This document shows positions 10,341 to 21,523 of a stretch of DNA of 64,000 bases, one piece after another. Source of the DNA: Echinococcus granulosus. Lineage: Eukaryota; Platyhelminthes; Cestoda; Cyclophyllidea; Taeniidae. The first letter of the stretch is position 1. Each line of letters begins with the position of its first letter. The notes under the pieces were generated by a model. The model was not told the DNA's origin. It did no database searches and was given only the letters and a program-made list of their open reading frames with translations. The stretch covers positions 248,262 to 312,261 of the forward strand of contig NW_020170394.1 of assembly GCF_000524195.1 (NCBI RefSeq), in the 5' to 3' direction. A program made the translations under genes and the position numbers.

Positions 10341-10535
10341 TGTAGCGTCCCGGGACTCCCTGAAGACGAAAGAAGACACAATACTCGGGCAGAATATATG
10401 TATTCAGCACGGAGATGTCTGGGCTATTGGCATGGCCCAAAAGGCCAGCCCACCCAGCGAGGTACAAGGGGGCTAATTCTAAGTACAAGAGTGGCGCCTC
10501 ACCAGAACCGAGGGATAAACCACTATCATATTACA
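10341..10535 (+). mobile_element. LTR-like repeat, family A, second young copy
   Basis: This 195-bp unit starts TGTAGCGTCCCGGG and ends CATATTACA. Flanks are ATAG (10337-10340) and ATGG (10536-10539), an imperfect 4-bp duplication. It is near-identical to 9513-9710, which suggests recent activity of the family. Confidence 0.7.
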
Positions 10536-11406
10536 ATGGAGTAGGTAGTAAATACGAACGTTGTAACCAATCAGACATCATCGGCCACCGAAGGGAAAAC
10601 GTAACCTGAATGCTCTCAAACCCTTTCATTTATTGCTACTCAATTTAATTTGCCCTCGTCCGGCTTCCCTACCTGTTTCCATAACACGAAACCAGAGGTT
10701 GAGGGAAAAATATTGAGCATATTGTATGACAAAATATTTAATCATTTTAAATGCGATGGAAGCTTAGGGGTAGCAGCTCTGATTGGAGGCTTGAGATGTA
10801 GAATCCCGGGTTTAATTCACCGCAGATGTGCTAAACTATAATTTAGCGTGGTTGCGCATTTAACAAAGAAAACATTTTGGTGTCCACAGGCTGAGCTTCA
10901 GCTCTGTTTCTTGGCATACAGCCTAAGCTAGGAGCTCCCAAGCCCTTCTGTACATTATAAATGCATATTTTCTTACGATACTTTGGTTTATAATGAAAAT
11001 GACACAAGTTCAAGGGGCTGCACACCTTTGTGATGTAAATTAAAAATAGCTTTGCGGCCTGTAAATGTCTACGAAATCTCCCACACAGCATTATTCAAAG
11101 ATTAAGTAAACACATTATTTAATTTAAGGGTCTCCATTTATTTCACATCTTACCATACCCCAGTTAAAACCCCTTAAACATCTCTTCTGCTTGCCACTTG
11201 TTTAGTATTATTTCTTTGGGCAAATCATAAACTTTTAAGAAGAATAAAAGCTTTTGAGTTTTTTTGGACTGTCAGCTTTTCACTGCGAAATTTCCGAGGT
11301 GCACACCAACTTATGAATTTAAATGTATGATGACATTGGTGCTCGCGTCCAATAACCTGGCTTTCATTGTGCTAATATCCACCTCTTCGCATGTTTGTGA
11401 GCAGGC
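10536..11406. other. upstream of NOL10, no gene seen
   Basis: No recognisable exon is present. A CAG lies 2 bp before the NOL10 start codon and could be a cis- or trans-splice acceptor. I cannot place a promoter. Confidence 0.4.
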
Positions 11407-12951
11407 ATGATGAACGTCGTGAAGTTGAATGGCATCAAAGTCTATAATTTAACCACTGATAGATCTCTGCCAGAGTGGGCCTCAAGAGCCGAAAAAAGAA
11501 AACTGCTGGCAAAGGATCCTGGGGCAGAAAATCATATCGAGTTGATTCATGAATTAGAAATGCCTGATGCGTCGACGTTTATAACCTGCTCACCGGATCA
11601 GAAGTACCTTTTCCTTCTCGGCCGTTATAAGCCTCGTGTTCGTTGCTACGAACTTGGAAACCTTTCTATGAAATTTGATCGTTGCGTTGATTATCTTCCT
11701 ACGCGAATGACATGCTTGAGCGATGACTACTCAAAGTTCGCATTGTTGGAAGAAGAACGCTGGATTGATGTGCATGCAGCTGGTGGCCATCATTTCCGTT
11801 TTCGAGTTCCGCGACCTGGTATTGATATACATTACACTTCATCCAAATGTCATCTCCTTATTCCGTCTATCGGTGATGCTGTTTATCGGATGGATTTATG
11901 TGAAGGCAGGTTTGCCGCTCCTTTATTATCCTCCTCTTCTAATTTATCAAATAGCTACAATGCAAGCTGCTATATGCCAGAGCTTGATGTCCTCCTCTCT
12001 GGTACGACTAGAGGTGTTGTTTACGGCTGGGATCTACGAAGTGGAGAATGGACTTTTAATCTTGATGTGTGTTCTTCAGCTCCAAGACCATCGGAACTGA
12101 AAACTTTTGCCCGTTTTTCCTGCTCAAATCTTACTCACAGAGATCCACTTAATTTTGCTGTTGGTACAGCCGAGGGTCTAGTACATATTTATGACATCCG
12201 TCAAACTACAAGTCCATTGCACACCAGGGACACCGAATACAGACGGCCAATCAAGACGATCAGTTTTCACGATGACAAGGTTTTGGCAGTGGTCGCTCAT
12301 TGTCTAAAAATCTGGAACATCGACACTGGAAAAACCTTTGTGGGATTCGAAACTGGCCCCTTCGATATAAACTGGATGTATCACTTTCCGAAGAGCGGGC
12401 TTATTATGCTTGCAAACGAGTCACCAAAAGTTTCGCGTTACTTCATACCCCTGCTTGGGGAAGCACCACACTGGTGCAGCTATCTCGACCAGCTGATAAC
12501 TGAAGTCGAACCTGATGTAATGACTATGTACGACGGGTATAAGTTCCTAACAAGACAGCAGTTGCTCGAATGTGGTATGATGGACCTGGTTGGCACTCGG
12601 TTCTTGCGCGCATATATGCACGGATACTTCGTTTCAAATAAACTTTTTATGAAAATTCAGGAGAAGATCAATGCAACTATCCCTTACGCGAGATCTGTCA
12701 CTCCAACTAACATGCAAACTGTTGCGAAAAAAGAGGAGAAGCAGGCGATAATCGCACTGGAGATGGAGGAGGCAGCCGAAGATAAGCGGTTCTCTAAGTT
12801 AAAGCTTTCCAAAATGACTTGTGATCCTGCCAACTCGGAATCTGACCTAATCCGAATCCACCAGGCTCGGTTGGAGAAAAAACGACAAAAAAAGGAGCTT
12901 CGCAAGGCGAGAGCAACACGTGCCAACGCTCTCATTCAGGGAAAGGACTAG
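11407..12951 (+). CDS. NOL10: nucleolar protein 10 (NOL10/Enp2) homologue, single exon
   Basis: One uninterrupted frame of 514 codons. The N-terminus (KLNGIKVYNLTTDRSLPEW, YKPRVRCYELGNLSMKF, LSDDYSKF) aligns from its first residues with human NOL10, so the start is well supported. WD40-like blades follow to about residue 360, with conserved pieces RRPIKTISFHDDK, LKIWNIDTGK, NESPKVSRYFIPLLGEAPHW and FLRAYMHGYFV. NOL10/Enp2 is a nucleolar factor of the small-subunit processome in 40S ribosome assembly. The C-terminus is short and basic (human NOL10 has 688 aa), and I do not find the NUC153 motif (DDRF..MF) between the beta-propeller and the Lys/Arg-rich tail. It is the only intronless gene here; all neighbours have introns. 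RPC7 follows 104 bp downstream on the same strand. Confidence 0.95.
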   Translation: MMNVVKLNGIKVYNLTTDRSLPEWASRAEKRKLLAKDPGAENHIELIHELEMPDASTFITCSPDQKYLFLLGRYKPRVRCYELGNLSMKFDRCVDYLPTRMTCLSDDYSKFALLEEERWIDVHAAGGHHFRFRVPRPGIDIHYTSSKCHLLIPSIGDAVYRMDLCEGRFAAPLLSSSSNLSNSYNASCYMPELDVLLSGTTRGVVYGWDLRSGEWTFNLDVCSSAPRPSELKTFARFSCSNLTHRDPLNFAVGTAEGLVHIYDIRQTTSPLHTRDTEYRRPIKTISFHDDKVLAVVAHCLKIWNIDTGKTFVGFETGPFDINWMYHFPKSGLIMLANESPKVSRYFIPLLGEAPHWCSYLDQLITEVEPDVMTMYDGYKFLTRQQLLECGMMDLVGTRFLRAYMHGYFVSNKLFMKIQEKINATIPYARSVTPTNMQTVAKKEEKQAIIALEMEEAAEDKRFSKLKLSKMTCDPANSESDLIRIHQARLEKKRQKKELRKARATRANALIQGKD

Positions 12952-12989
12952 TCGTGATTCCTCCGTTACTCATTGTACTTATTTGTGTA

Positions 12990-12995
12990 AATAAA
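12990..12995 (+). terminator. polyadenylation signal of NOL10
   Basis: AATAAA lies 39 nt after the NOL10 stop and only about 60 nt before the RPC7 start. A CTCAG at 12999-13003 follows directly and could serve as a trans-splice acceptor for the downstream gene. Confidence 0.65.
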
Positions 12996-13055
12996 ATCCT
13001 CAGATTTATTACAACCGATTTCCCATTGTCTGGTTATCATAAGAGTCGTTTTAAG

Positions 13056-14434
13056 ATGAGTGCTTTTTTTAGAATTATGAACCGAGGTAGGCGCCGCGGA
13101 GGCGTAAGTTCAGGTTTCACAAGCCTTCGTGATGGTGTGAAACGAAGGCTTTTTGACCCATTTACCTTGCCTGTTGCTCCTGACCCCCGAACGGTAATTA
13201 GTCGGCTGATCCCTCTTTCGTTCACTGAACCTCATATTCCCTCAGCATTACCACAATCGGATTCCAATTTGTTGCATAGAAAACCAGAAGAGGGTTCAGA
13301 AAAAGATTTCAAACTGCAATTGGTAGGTGAAATTGGCCAACTTGAGGCGGTTGACAGTTTGTAACCAAAGGAGTTTTAGATTACGCCCTAAGAAATTCAT
13401 CGGAAAAGCGGAAACCGTCGTCCAAAGAAGGAAGTATTAACTCGACAGGATTTATAGCACCATCAGTTACGAGCGTACAGTCTTCCATTGCTCATCTTCT
13501 CCTAAAAACTGACGAGATAGCCTTTTGGGACAGCGACTTCCTCTCCCTCTTCTCAAAGCCTCCTGAGTGGTCAGTTTAGTGGGCTAAAGACGGAGAATTT
13601 TAATGCATCCGTAGTTTGTGTTATCAAAATACTAGTTTAACTCACGGTTTCTTATACTTGCCAAAGGTACCCAAGCGAGCTCACTGACAAGTTGAAAAGG
13701 AAATCCCCCACCACGCCAGGCTCAGCAAAGCGTGTTAGATTTGACGACTCTTCAAAGATGGCCGGTGGTGACCGTTCAGCTGAGATGATACCAGACCAGG
13801 CTATGCTCGATGCTGCCGACTTCAATGAAGGTAAACACTTTATCACCTTTATCAATCAAAATCTTCTTAAAAGTGGTTTACAGCCTACGCCTAAATAACA
13901 CGACCCGGTTTCAAACACCATTATTGGGTAATCAAAATTCGGCAATGGGTTCAATCCTTTAATGAACCAAAATGAAAAATAAGGCAAACAAAACAAAACA
14001 AACGTGAATTTGACTTCCTGTATCGTTGGTTTTACGATTTCGGAAACCTAAAAAGTGACATTAATATTATTTGTATTAGTTTAGTATGCAAGTTCAATTT
14101 AAATCTGTTCCTATCTCCAAAGATTTATAGTTTGAAAAGATTGAAAATGTTTAAAATGCATTATTGAATTTGGTGTGGCTTTTTTAAAATCACAGATGAT
14201 GATGGCGAAAACGTGTTGAAGGAAGGGGTGGACGAGCCTGTGGAGGCGGAAAATCAAGAGGACAAGGACTCCGAGGACGGGCGATGGAACGGGGAGCCAG
14301 TGGAGGAGGAAGAAGAGGAGGGTGACGACTATTGCGAAACCTACTTTGACAACGGCGAGGGCGATATCGATGATTTCAACGTGCAACTGCATGAGATGGG
14401 CGAGGATCCTGACGGTAGCTCCTACTACGACTGA
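13056..14434 (+). CDS. POLR3G: RNA polymerase III subunit RPC7 (POLR3G/POLR3GL) homologue
   Basis: Four exons, 13056-13322, 13358-13569, 13667-13830 and 14196-14434, join in phase to give 293 aa. The first intron is 35 nt. The N-terminus carries the family's RG-rich start (MNRGRRRGG; a start at 13077 is equally possible). The middle has DFLSLFSKPPEWYPSEL and a Lys-rich segment (KLKRKSPTTPGSAKRVRF). The C-terminus is the typical acidic tail: a Glu/Asp run, then DDYCETYFDNGEGDIDD, close to the NDYINSYFEDGDDFG of human POLR3G, ending SSYYD. RPC7 belongs to the RPC3-RPC6-RPC7 heterotrimer that Pol III needs for initiation at tRNA and 5S genes. The only close family feature is the tail, so the name is well supported but the central region is divergent. 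Confidence 0.85.
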
Positions 14435-14685
14435 TGTGCAATGTCGCATGTACATCTTCATCTTCCCCACACTGCGTACCTACTATGTTGTGAATACACC
14501 CCTTACTTGCATCCCCAATTTAAAGCTATCAAATATTGATCCTGGCGAAATTTTGTCCTGGAACAACAGGCGATCAGAGTGATGTAAAAGGGCTGTGGTT
14601 TTACAAAACTTGTTTCCACGTGTAACTTCTCCGTGAGTTAACTGCTAATACGTTCGTGGGATGGTCGGGGTGAATTTTCACACAT

Positions 14686-16344
14686 CTACCTGGCCATGGG
14701 TAGTCCAGCATATTCATCGTCTTCTCGAGCGAAGAAGAGGGTTTCCGTACCAGAGCCTGCAGAGGCAACAGGCTTCCCCTCCACTGTCTCCACGGCAGGC
14801 GCGGTGGTTGTGGGCCCTTTGACCGTGTGGGCGTCGACACGAGCGTGGTAACAGACGGCGTCAATGGGGAGTCGATCGGCAAGGTGGCTGAGTTTGTAAG
14901 GACATGGGTGGCAACGACAGTTCTTCGCCGCCTCCAAGGCTGACTCAAATGCGGCTCGCAGGAGAGTGGCTCGTGCAGCCAATTGCTTGCAGTGAGCCAC
15001 AACCCCAAATTGGTTGAACTGGCAGTTCTCCAGTACTGCTATCATCTGACACTGAGCGGGAAAACCGAGGCTGCGCTCCGAGAGGGCATACAGAATGTGA
15101 TTGAACTCGCGAATCCATTGTCCATGGCTTACCTGAAAAGGAAGCCATCTTCCAGCATTTTAGATGGCTTAATCACTAAGGTCATTCAAAATTGTGGTTT
15201 TTTATCTGATTTCCGATAGATGGTACGTCAGTGATTGGCTTCGATACTGGGTGAATTTGTCATTTAAAATTTGATGACCATCACTGCAGTTTGAAAGCTT
15301 CGGCAGGTATTTATTCTAGATATAGCACAAGCCAATAAAACTGTCAAATCTAGAGTGCACGAGGATTTTTTCGGTACTAGTACGATTTTCTCGTACATTC
15401 CAGAAAATGTACCGTAATTAATACAATTCTTTGGCAAAAAATCTCCCTATAAAACATATTTGTAAACAAATTTTCTTTCCTAATCTGCATCGCTGCTATA
15501 ATATGGCCCCAAAGAGGTGGTCATAGGAAACACTCACCAGGACAAAGTGTCCAGCATAATCCAAGTTCTCATGGGAGATATCGTCAGGAAAAGAAGAAAG
15601 GCGTTCATTTCTAAGGTGGTGTGGCGAAGAAGCAAAGGCCTGAGATACTGGTGGCTGTCGAAGAGGTAGCAGAACTGGCAATGGAGGGGTATCTGCGATC
15701 TTTTCCAGTGATCCAATAGATGGGAAATCAGGCGTCGGTTTGGTGGGTTGATTCACGGCAAACTCGCACAAGTCAAAAAAGAAATTGAGCGCTCTCCAGA
15801 AGATCTGTCAATTGCACAAAAAAGGACTTGATAAATTACAAAAAGCACCTGAGCTACGCGAATTTTTAATATAAGGTTGCGTTATAACAAATGAAAGAAA
15901 ATGCAAATGCGTTGAGAATTGTAGACCTTAAATCAAGTAAACCATGCAATTAAGAATTCTTGAGATAGTTCAGATCTTACTCTAGCGCTATTCCTGAACT
16001 GAAAATAGTGAGAAGCCAACTTCAATTGTCAGCATTTGGAGTGAGTTAAGTCAGGCGAAAGAAAAAACTAGCGTGAGGTTGATTAATTTGCTGACTCAGA
16101 ACATGCTTCTCACCTGATGGCTGCATTCACCCTGACAATTGCGCCACATTTGACACCCCATGTGATTAGATTTCGTTTCGGCGATAAATTCATGAATTTG
16201 CGATCTAGGTTTCCCATTGTTCAGACCAAAATTCTGTACATACAATGGAAGGTAAATGCAAGCACTTACTCGCTCCCGCATTAGAGGATTTGTAAATAAA
16301 GGAATGGGTCTTTCTTTGCAACTTCTCCGAATGGCTTCTGCAGT
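14686..16344 (-). CDS. unrecognised multi-exon gene (3' part)
   Basis: I do not recognise the product. Four exons, all phase 0, join without a stop: 16270-16344, 16114-16233, 15538-15804 and 14686-15132. The 16234-16269 intron is 36 nt, in line with other genes here. The protein (302 aa so far) has a Cys/His-containing segment (NHMGCQMWRNCQGECSHQ), an aromatic helix (IFWRALNFFFDLCEF), a Ser/Pro-rich linker and a helical Cys-containing block (LENCQFNQFGVVAHCKQ, then LRAAFESALEAAKNCRCHPC). Its C-terminus, EDDEYAGLPMAR, is acidic then basic. The 5' exons are not found; short ones may lie above 16345. The gene is convergent with RPC7, with 251 bp between the stop codons. The exon at 14686 might begin slightly downstream of 15132, because GTAAG follows the acceptor. 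Confidence 0.6.
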
Positions 16345-17751
16345 CTGAATTGAAAGGAGCGAATATACTGTAGAACAAGTACGCACGCTGCACGGTTAAA
16401 GTGTATAATACTGTTTAACACCAAATTTGCTTGATTGAAATCATACCCAATGTCATTAAACAGTTTGTTAAATACTCAATAATTTAGTTTGATCTGGCAA
16501 ATTTAGATGTGCAATCAATTTGATAGATAACTGTCAGCGTTGCACTTTGCGTAAATAGGTCTCCCTGTATCAGTCACATATAACGATTAGTTACAAAAAA
16601 TCCACTAACCACATCACGGTCACTCTAATATTGGGACGCCTACAGATATTGGCGAATAGTGACATCACAATTCACATTTAAGAAAGTGCACACACTCACA
16701 TGCACTCGCAGATGAAGTTAGAAGTTAGGGCATCGGTGCCAGAAACATGAAAACCCAAACTACATTATAGTAGTCAATTAATATTAAAATATGCATTAGC
16801 AGCCACAATCAGTAAATTTGTCAGTAATTCATGTTTTAAAATTTGAAATTTAGTAAACGGTGTTTAAATAGTAAGGGAAGTATTACATCGTTTCGACACT
16901 GAGAACCTTAAACACGTCCCGCAGTGTAATCAATAATGTAAATGAACAAAGCCTTGCACATACAGAAAAAGCCCTCTTTAAATCACTAGCAAAAATCCCA
17001 TCAATTTGCAGATTTTTAAGGCTATTTCCAACATTGGTTGCCTGGATTTCTCCAACTTGCGTAAGGGTGGTATCCAGATGACCTTTGTAAGATGAGTGAA
17101 AAAGCGAAAACCGAACCTTGGATTATTTGTGTCAAATTTTCGTTAGTTTGTGCACTAAAAATGAATACCAAAATCTGGGACCTACTGTCGTACTACTGTA
17201 AGATAGAAACAAATATGATCCCTCGGTGCCATTGAGAACCACACACAAATTTCATACTAGCGCTAGCCCCTCTTGTTGCAAAGATGGGAGCGGTTTTGGT
17301 ACATTAAATAGTTCAAAAATTTGTAGGTTGACATGTAAGGCAATTCTAAAGTATTCAGAAATCAATGTACTTAAAAATATTTGCCTTAGTGGTGGTTACT
17401 TATTAAGTAGCATTGTACAACATTATGTGACCCGAAATCTAAGTTAAACGTTGATTACTTTGCCCTATTATATAGCAGAATATTTAAGCACGTTATAGAA
17501 ATAGAGGAAAATGCTATGCAAATAAAAGTTGACATAGTATTTTAAGAATTAGACGTGTATGTAGACGAATTCAAGGTGAAAACCTGCTGTCTCTTATTCA
17601 AACAATATATAAGGGTTGATGAAGGTGAATGGTTGTTTGTTCCACTAACGATGACGTGGTACAACAATTGTAGCACGATTCTAGCTTACCCCTCTTCCCT
17701 AGCCTACTACCCTTAGAACCAAGGGGCTGGTTCGACCGGAACATATTTATT
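16345..17751. other. no gene recognised
   Basis: This AT-rich sequence has no frame over about 75 codons and no family match. It may contain the missing 5' exons and promoter of the minus-strand gene ending at 14686. Confidence 0.4.
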
Positions 17752-17977
17752 TGTAGGACAAGGCTCGTAGGTCTCCTCTTCCCTGGTCCTCATACTCTTA
17801 GAACATCCAGGTTGTTTACTAAGGCAAGTAAATGAGGAAAGCCAGCACAGATGTTAGGGGGGTGTGAGCATGTAACCGCTCCTCTGTTCGCAGGCCGTTG
17901 TCTCTTCAGTCAAGAGGTTCAGTTCGTATCCCCGCCTCCTCTCTGAAAGGAACATTAAAACAGTATAAGTATTACAT
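17752..17977 (+). mobile_element. LTR-like repeat, family B copy 2
   Basis: This 226-bp unit begins TGTAGGACAAGGCTCG and ends AGTATTACA, with a perfect flanking duplication TATT (17748-17751 and 17978-17981). Its 3' third (CGCCTCCTCTCTGAAAGGAAC, cut here to the shared core) matches family B copy 1 at 8197 closely, while the middle is diverged with indels. Confidence 0.7.
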
Positions 17978-18540
17978 ATTGGTTATCGCCAATGGGGATA
18001 GACAGTTTTAGGAAGATGGTGACACTGAGCTCTTCTCTGGTTCGCGGGATGCTAGCCGATCCTCAACCACGAGGTTCGAGTCCATTGTTCGCAACTCCTT
18101 TAAAAAGTCCATTTAGTTGTCTATTTAATTGCGTGGCCCACTGCGTCTTTACAGATATGATTCACTGGAATGGTCTTATGGCGTTCTAATTGTGGTCGTA
18201 GCCTGTAGACCTTCTGTGTGTTCATAAAAGTCCTCTTTACTGCTCTTCCTTGTGACGTCTTCAAAGATGACTTGGAGGGCTGTAGTGAAACCAGAAGAAC
18301 CCCTTTACCTGTTAAATGCGTTTTTCGCTGAGTACTGTCAATAACTGTAATGCTTTAGTGGTTTGTTTGACCCTCTTTGATCGTGAAAGGTCTCAAAGGT
18401 ACGCGGATTGCATTTCAGTTGGCCGGCGCAGACTCCGGATCCTATCAGTAATCTCGAATCTTCTTGAAATCTCGGGGCACTACATTTTTGGTAGCGGTAT
18501 TTAAGTCCCGATCCTGTGCGCTATAGGGATCCTGTTAACA

Positions 18541-18573
18541 ACTGAGGTGACACTAGCTGCGTGTCATCTCAGA
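18541..18573. repeat. inverted repeat / hairpin
   Basis: Arms CTGAGGTGACAC and GTGTCATCTCAG flank a 7-nt loop and pair with one mismatch. The surrounding GTTAACA and TGTTAC could extend the stem. The function is unknown. Confidence 0.5.
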
Positions 18574-18600
18574 AATTTTGTTACGGAGCTATCTGTAACA

Positions 18601-18660
18601 GTCCCACCTCCTCCGCTTCTCTACTAGCTGGACAAAACCCAGTTAGATACGGCTGGGTAG
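18601..18660 (-). repeat. dispersed repeat C, copy 2 (inverted)
   Basis: The reverse complement matches 9028-9085, sharing the cores CTGGGTT, TCCAG, TAGTAGAG and GGAGGT. Both are probably fragments of one older repeat family. Confidence 0.4.
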
Positions 18661-21433
18661 CCCTAAAGTGAAAACAAAGTGGCAAAGGGGAGTAAATGCG
18701 AAACCTTACCCCCACCAAACTATTTTAGCCCAATCCGTTGTTAAATGACTTCGCTTTTAGGTTAATGTTCTTACGACGATTGATGGGGACACAAGATGAT
18801 TAGCACACTCCCTATTCCATACTACAGTTCTCAAATATGACGATACTCCAGATCGTGTGAAGTTAACAAGATGGATCAGTGACGTTATGGTCAAGTAACT
18901 TCTTAGTCGCACGGAAACTCGGTGACCGCACAGCCGATTCGTGGGTTGTTTTTTAAAGTGTCGGCTACCTCGTGATAGTCGACGTGGGAGGTTGATCAAG
19001 GGGAAAGCTAGAGACGACTCTTCAAAAGAAGTGGGCCTGTGCAACACCTTCGTTTTTTTAACTCTGTATTTGTTTAATTACGTGAGTAATTAAGTCCTCT
19101 AGGCTTGTGCTTTTGCTCAGCGGCATGGTCTCCGGGCCACACTAGTAGCCTCAGTTCTTTTAAAAGACTCAAGACTCTACACTAGTGCCATTTGATCTAC
19201 AAATAAGTCATCACTACATATCGAAGAACCATACATAATGCCTATTAAACTTGCATAAAGCGATTAACATCCGAAGTCTCCAATAGCGAAATGTTTTTTA
19301 TTAGCATTGTTACTGTTGAAGTGCATTGATTCGAATCCCTTTGTCAAAACACCTGACCCACCTTAGATTAAAATCACTTGTAAAAGCACTTTTCTTTGTA
19401 GTGGTTTTATTAGTAGCTAGTTCTGGGATTGCGTGTAGATATGTTACCAAGTCCTGAAAGTGTGGAGTTCCCCACTCGTAATTTCTCTTCGTTCAAATGT
19501 CCAATCGCCATTGGTTCCAGCGTTAGACGACCTTTCGGAATTTCACCGTATTTCTAATTCGCTTGTTACGCGCACACTTGATCGCGCCTAGCTGAAATGG
19601 ACGGCAATTTTGGAGCTGGTTCTTTTAGTTCAGTTTAACAATGCCAAAAGGACAAATATGCAACTAGGACGTCAGTGTTCCGTTTGCAATGCAGGTCTAA
19701 AGAGAACGCGTAACAAGTGCGCCTTTTTTTATGGACCACGGTGCGTTGGTGCCAGCACGCAAGCTTAATCAACACAGTGAAATGTGACTGCATGCAAAGG
19801 CTACAAAAACAGGACTTTTATTTGAGCTGGCTGTAAATCCCACTCGGTGTAGCGTCCGTATATCAGTAGCTTAAAGGAGAAACACTGCCCTACAAAAGTG
19901 AACTAAGACGCGCACTAGACTAATTTTTGCAGTATGCGATCTTAAATTAATGCCGAGAGATGATGCTATCAATTACATCGAATCTAATTCAGTTTATTAA
20001 ATTGTGGGTTAACATTTCATTACCCTTAGTATCCAGTATCTTTCCATTGCACTGAGCGGTTGCATCTGAACTGTGTAGAGGCGATGTTGATGCAGTTTCA
20101 CTCAAATCGGTTTCCAGTCTTCATCGGGCCTCTGAACATGGTTGTATTAATGCTAGAGAACAAGAATGGTGGGCGCTGTTTTCACACAGTAGCAGCACAA
20201 CGGTGTCGCCGAAATCGCACTTGCCAGTTTCGCAGCGCCGTACGTTGGTGCTCCTTTCATGGTTCTTTACCTGAGTTAACAATGTCTGTTTCTCTTGATT
20301 ATACAAAAAAATATACTGTCGTGACCGAAAGAGGGAAAGAAGGATTTCATCCCAATTTTTCGAAGCGAGTCTAACTTGCGCAGTACACAAAATTTAGTTG
20401 AGAAAACCAAGGAGTTACTTTTATTCCAATGTGAGGACTGTCTGCGTTAAATAACTCATGGTTGTAACTGTAAATCTAAGCATGCGATGGATACTTCTTA
20501 ATTTAATTCCTGTGTATAACTCTAATAAAAACATACGAAAGAAAACACACTACCTAGGAATAAAATCAAAAATGAAAATACTAGTCGGTACATGCGACAA
20601 TTTTAGGTCGCAAACTTTTTCCAGTTTGTGCCTCCGGTTGAGGAAACGGCCTGCCACGCTCCAGCACGGTTTCTATTTTAGCAATATTTATGAGTTTATT
20701 AAAAGTGCATTTTCACCGCATATCTCATGCACGAATAAGGGCGCAACGGCACTTAGACAGGAGAGTGGCTGTTTGAAGGGACTAATCACAATAAAAATAT
20801 GCAAAACACTCGAGTCTTGGTGTTTCGGTTTGTTGTAATCCACGGTCCCTTCCAGAGGTTTATAATCAACTCAATCAATGTGAATCCCAACTTCGAACAA
20901 ACACTTCTCAACCAAAGTAGTAGGAGCTCAGTCTTTCTAAGGTTCAAATAAACCACACAAACAATCGCAAGTTATTTTCGTCAGCAACTTTAATTACCAC
21001 AGGAACTTCATCGACGATTCCATCATCTTCAGCAGAACTTCTGCTTATTTCGGCGAACAAATCCTATTTTTAAGGTACAAATGAGCAATTCTACAATGGT
21101 CATAGACTAGCTTATTGATTATTATAACAGTTATGGCAAAGCTGACAGCTGAGTGGACCTGTCATTATCCGAACGCCACTGAAGGGCTAAAATACAATCA
21201 AAAACCATGACCTTGCCTGATTTAAAGTTGAAGAAACGTGGAGCAAGTGTGATTCAATTAACATTAGCTTCTTGTGTTTCATATTCGGAAAGGAGGCGGT
21301 GAGAGAACAAACAGAAAAAGTGGCAAACCAACCACCATGAAGTAGGTCGCTCGTGTGCTCACGCGTGCACTAGAGCATGCGACGACGTGCCTGCGGCCCT
21401 CCACGCGCAATTGGTCCGATTTGGTGCCACTGG

Positions 21434-21438
21434 CCAAT
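21434..21438 (+). promoter_or_regulatory. CCAAT box candidate upstream of the Ly6 gene
   Basis: CCAAT within GGCCAATGAG lies 86 bp upstream of the start codon in a locally GC-rich stretch. A single 5-bp match is weak evidence. Confidence 0.25.
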
Positions 21439-21523
21439 GAGAATCGTACGTTGTGCCAGATGTCGTGAAACGCAAGTGCTTTCACGCCTCGGGCTTGGCG
21501 TCAGGTCGTGACTGTGAATAGAC

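Larger units (their letters stand above)
17978..21523. other. gene-free, repeat-bearing stretch upstream of the Ly6 gene
   Basis: There is no convincing exon. It contains repeat C in inverted orientation (18601-18660), a hairpin at 18541-18573, and a Pol III B-box-like word (GGTTCGAGTCC) near 18077 that may be a SINE remnant. The GC-rich 21340-21440 part may be the promoter side of the Ly6 gene. Confidence 0.4.

Noticed and set aside
9513..10535. Idea that the two young family A copies are the 5' and 3' LTRs of one element
   Set aside because: Outer flanks (ACGA and ATGG) do not match, and the first copy has its own perfect ACGA duplication inside an older copy.
11723..12503. Alternative-frame ORFs inside NOL10
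   Set aside because: Shadows of the NOL10 coding frame.
18070..18095. Pol III B-box-like word GGTTCGAGTCC, possible tRNA or SINE
   Set aside because: No A box or cloverleaf found upstream; at most a decayed SINE.
19848..19857. TGTAGCGTCC word suggesting another family A copy
   Set aside because: Similarity ends after ten bases.
20060..20390. 104- and 89-codon frames on opposite strands
   Set aside because: No domain, no splice context and no family likeness.
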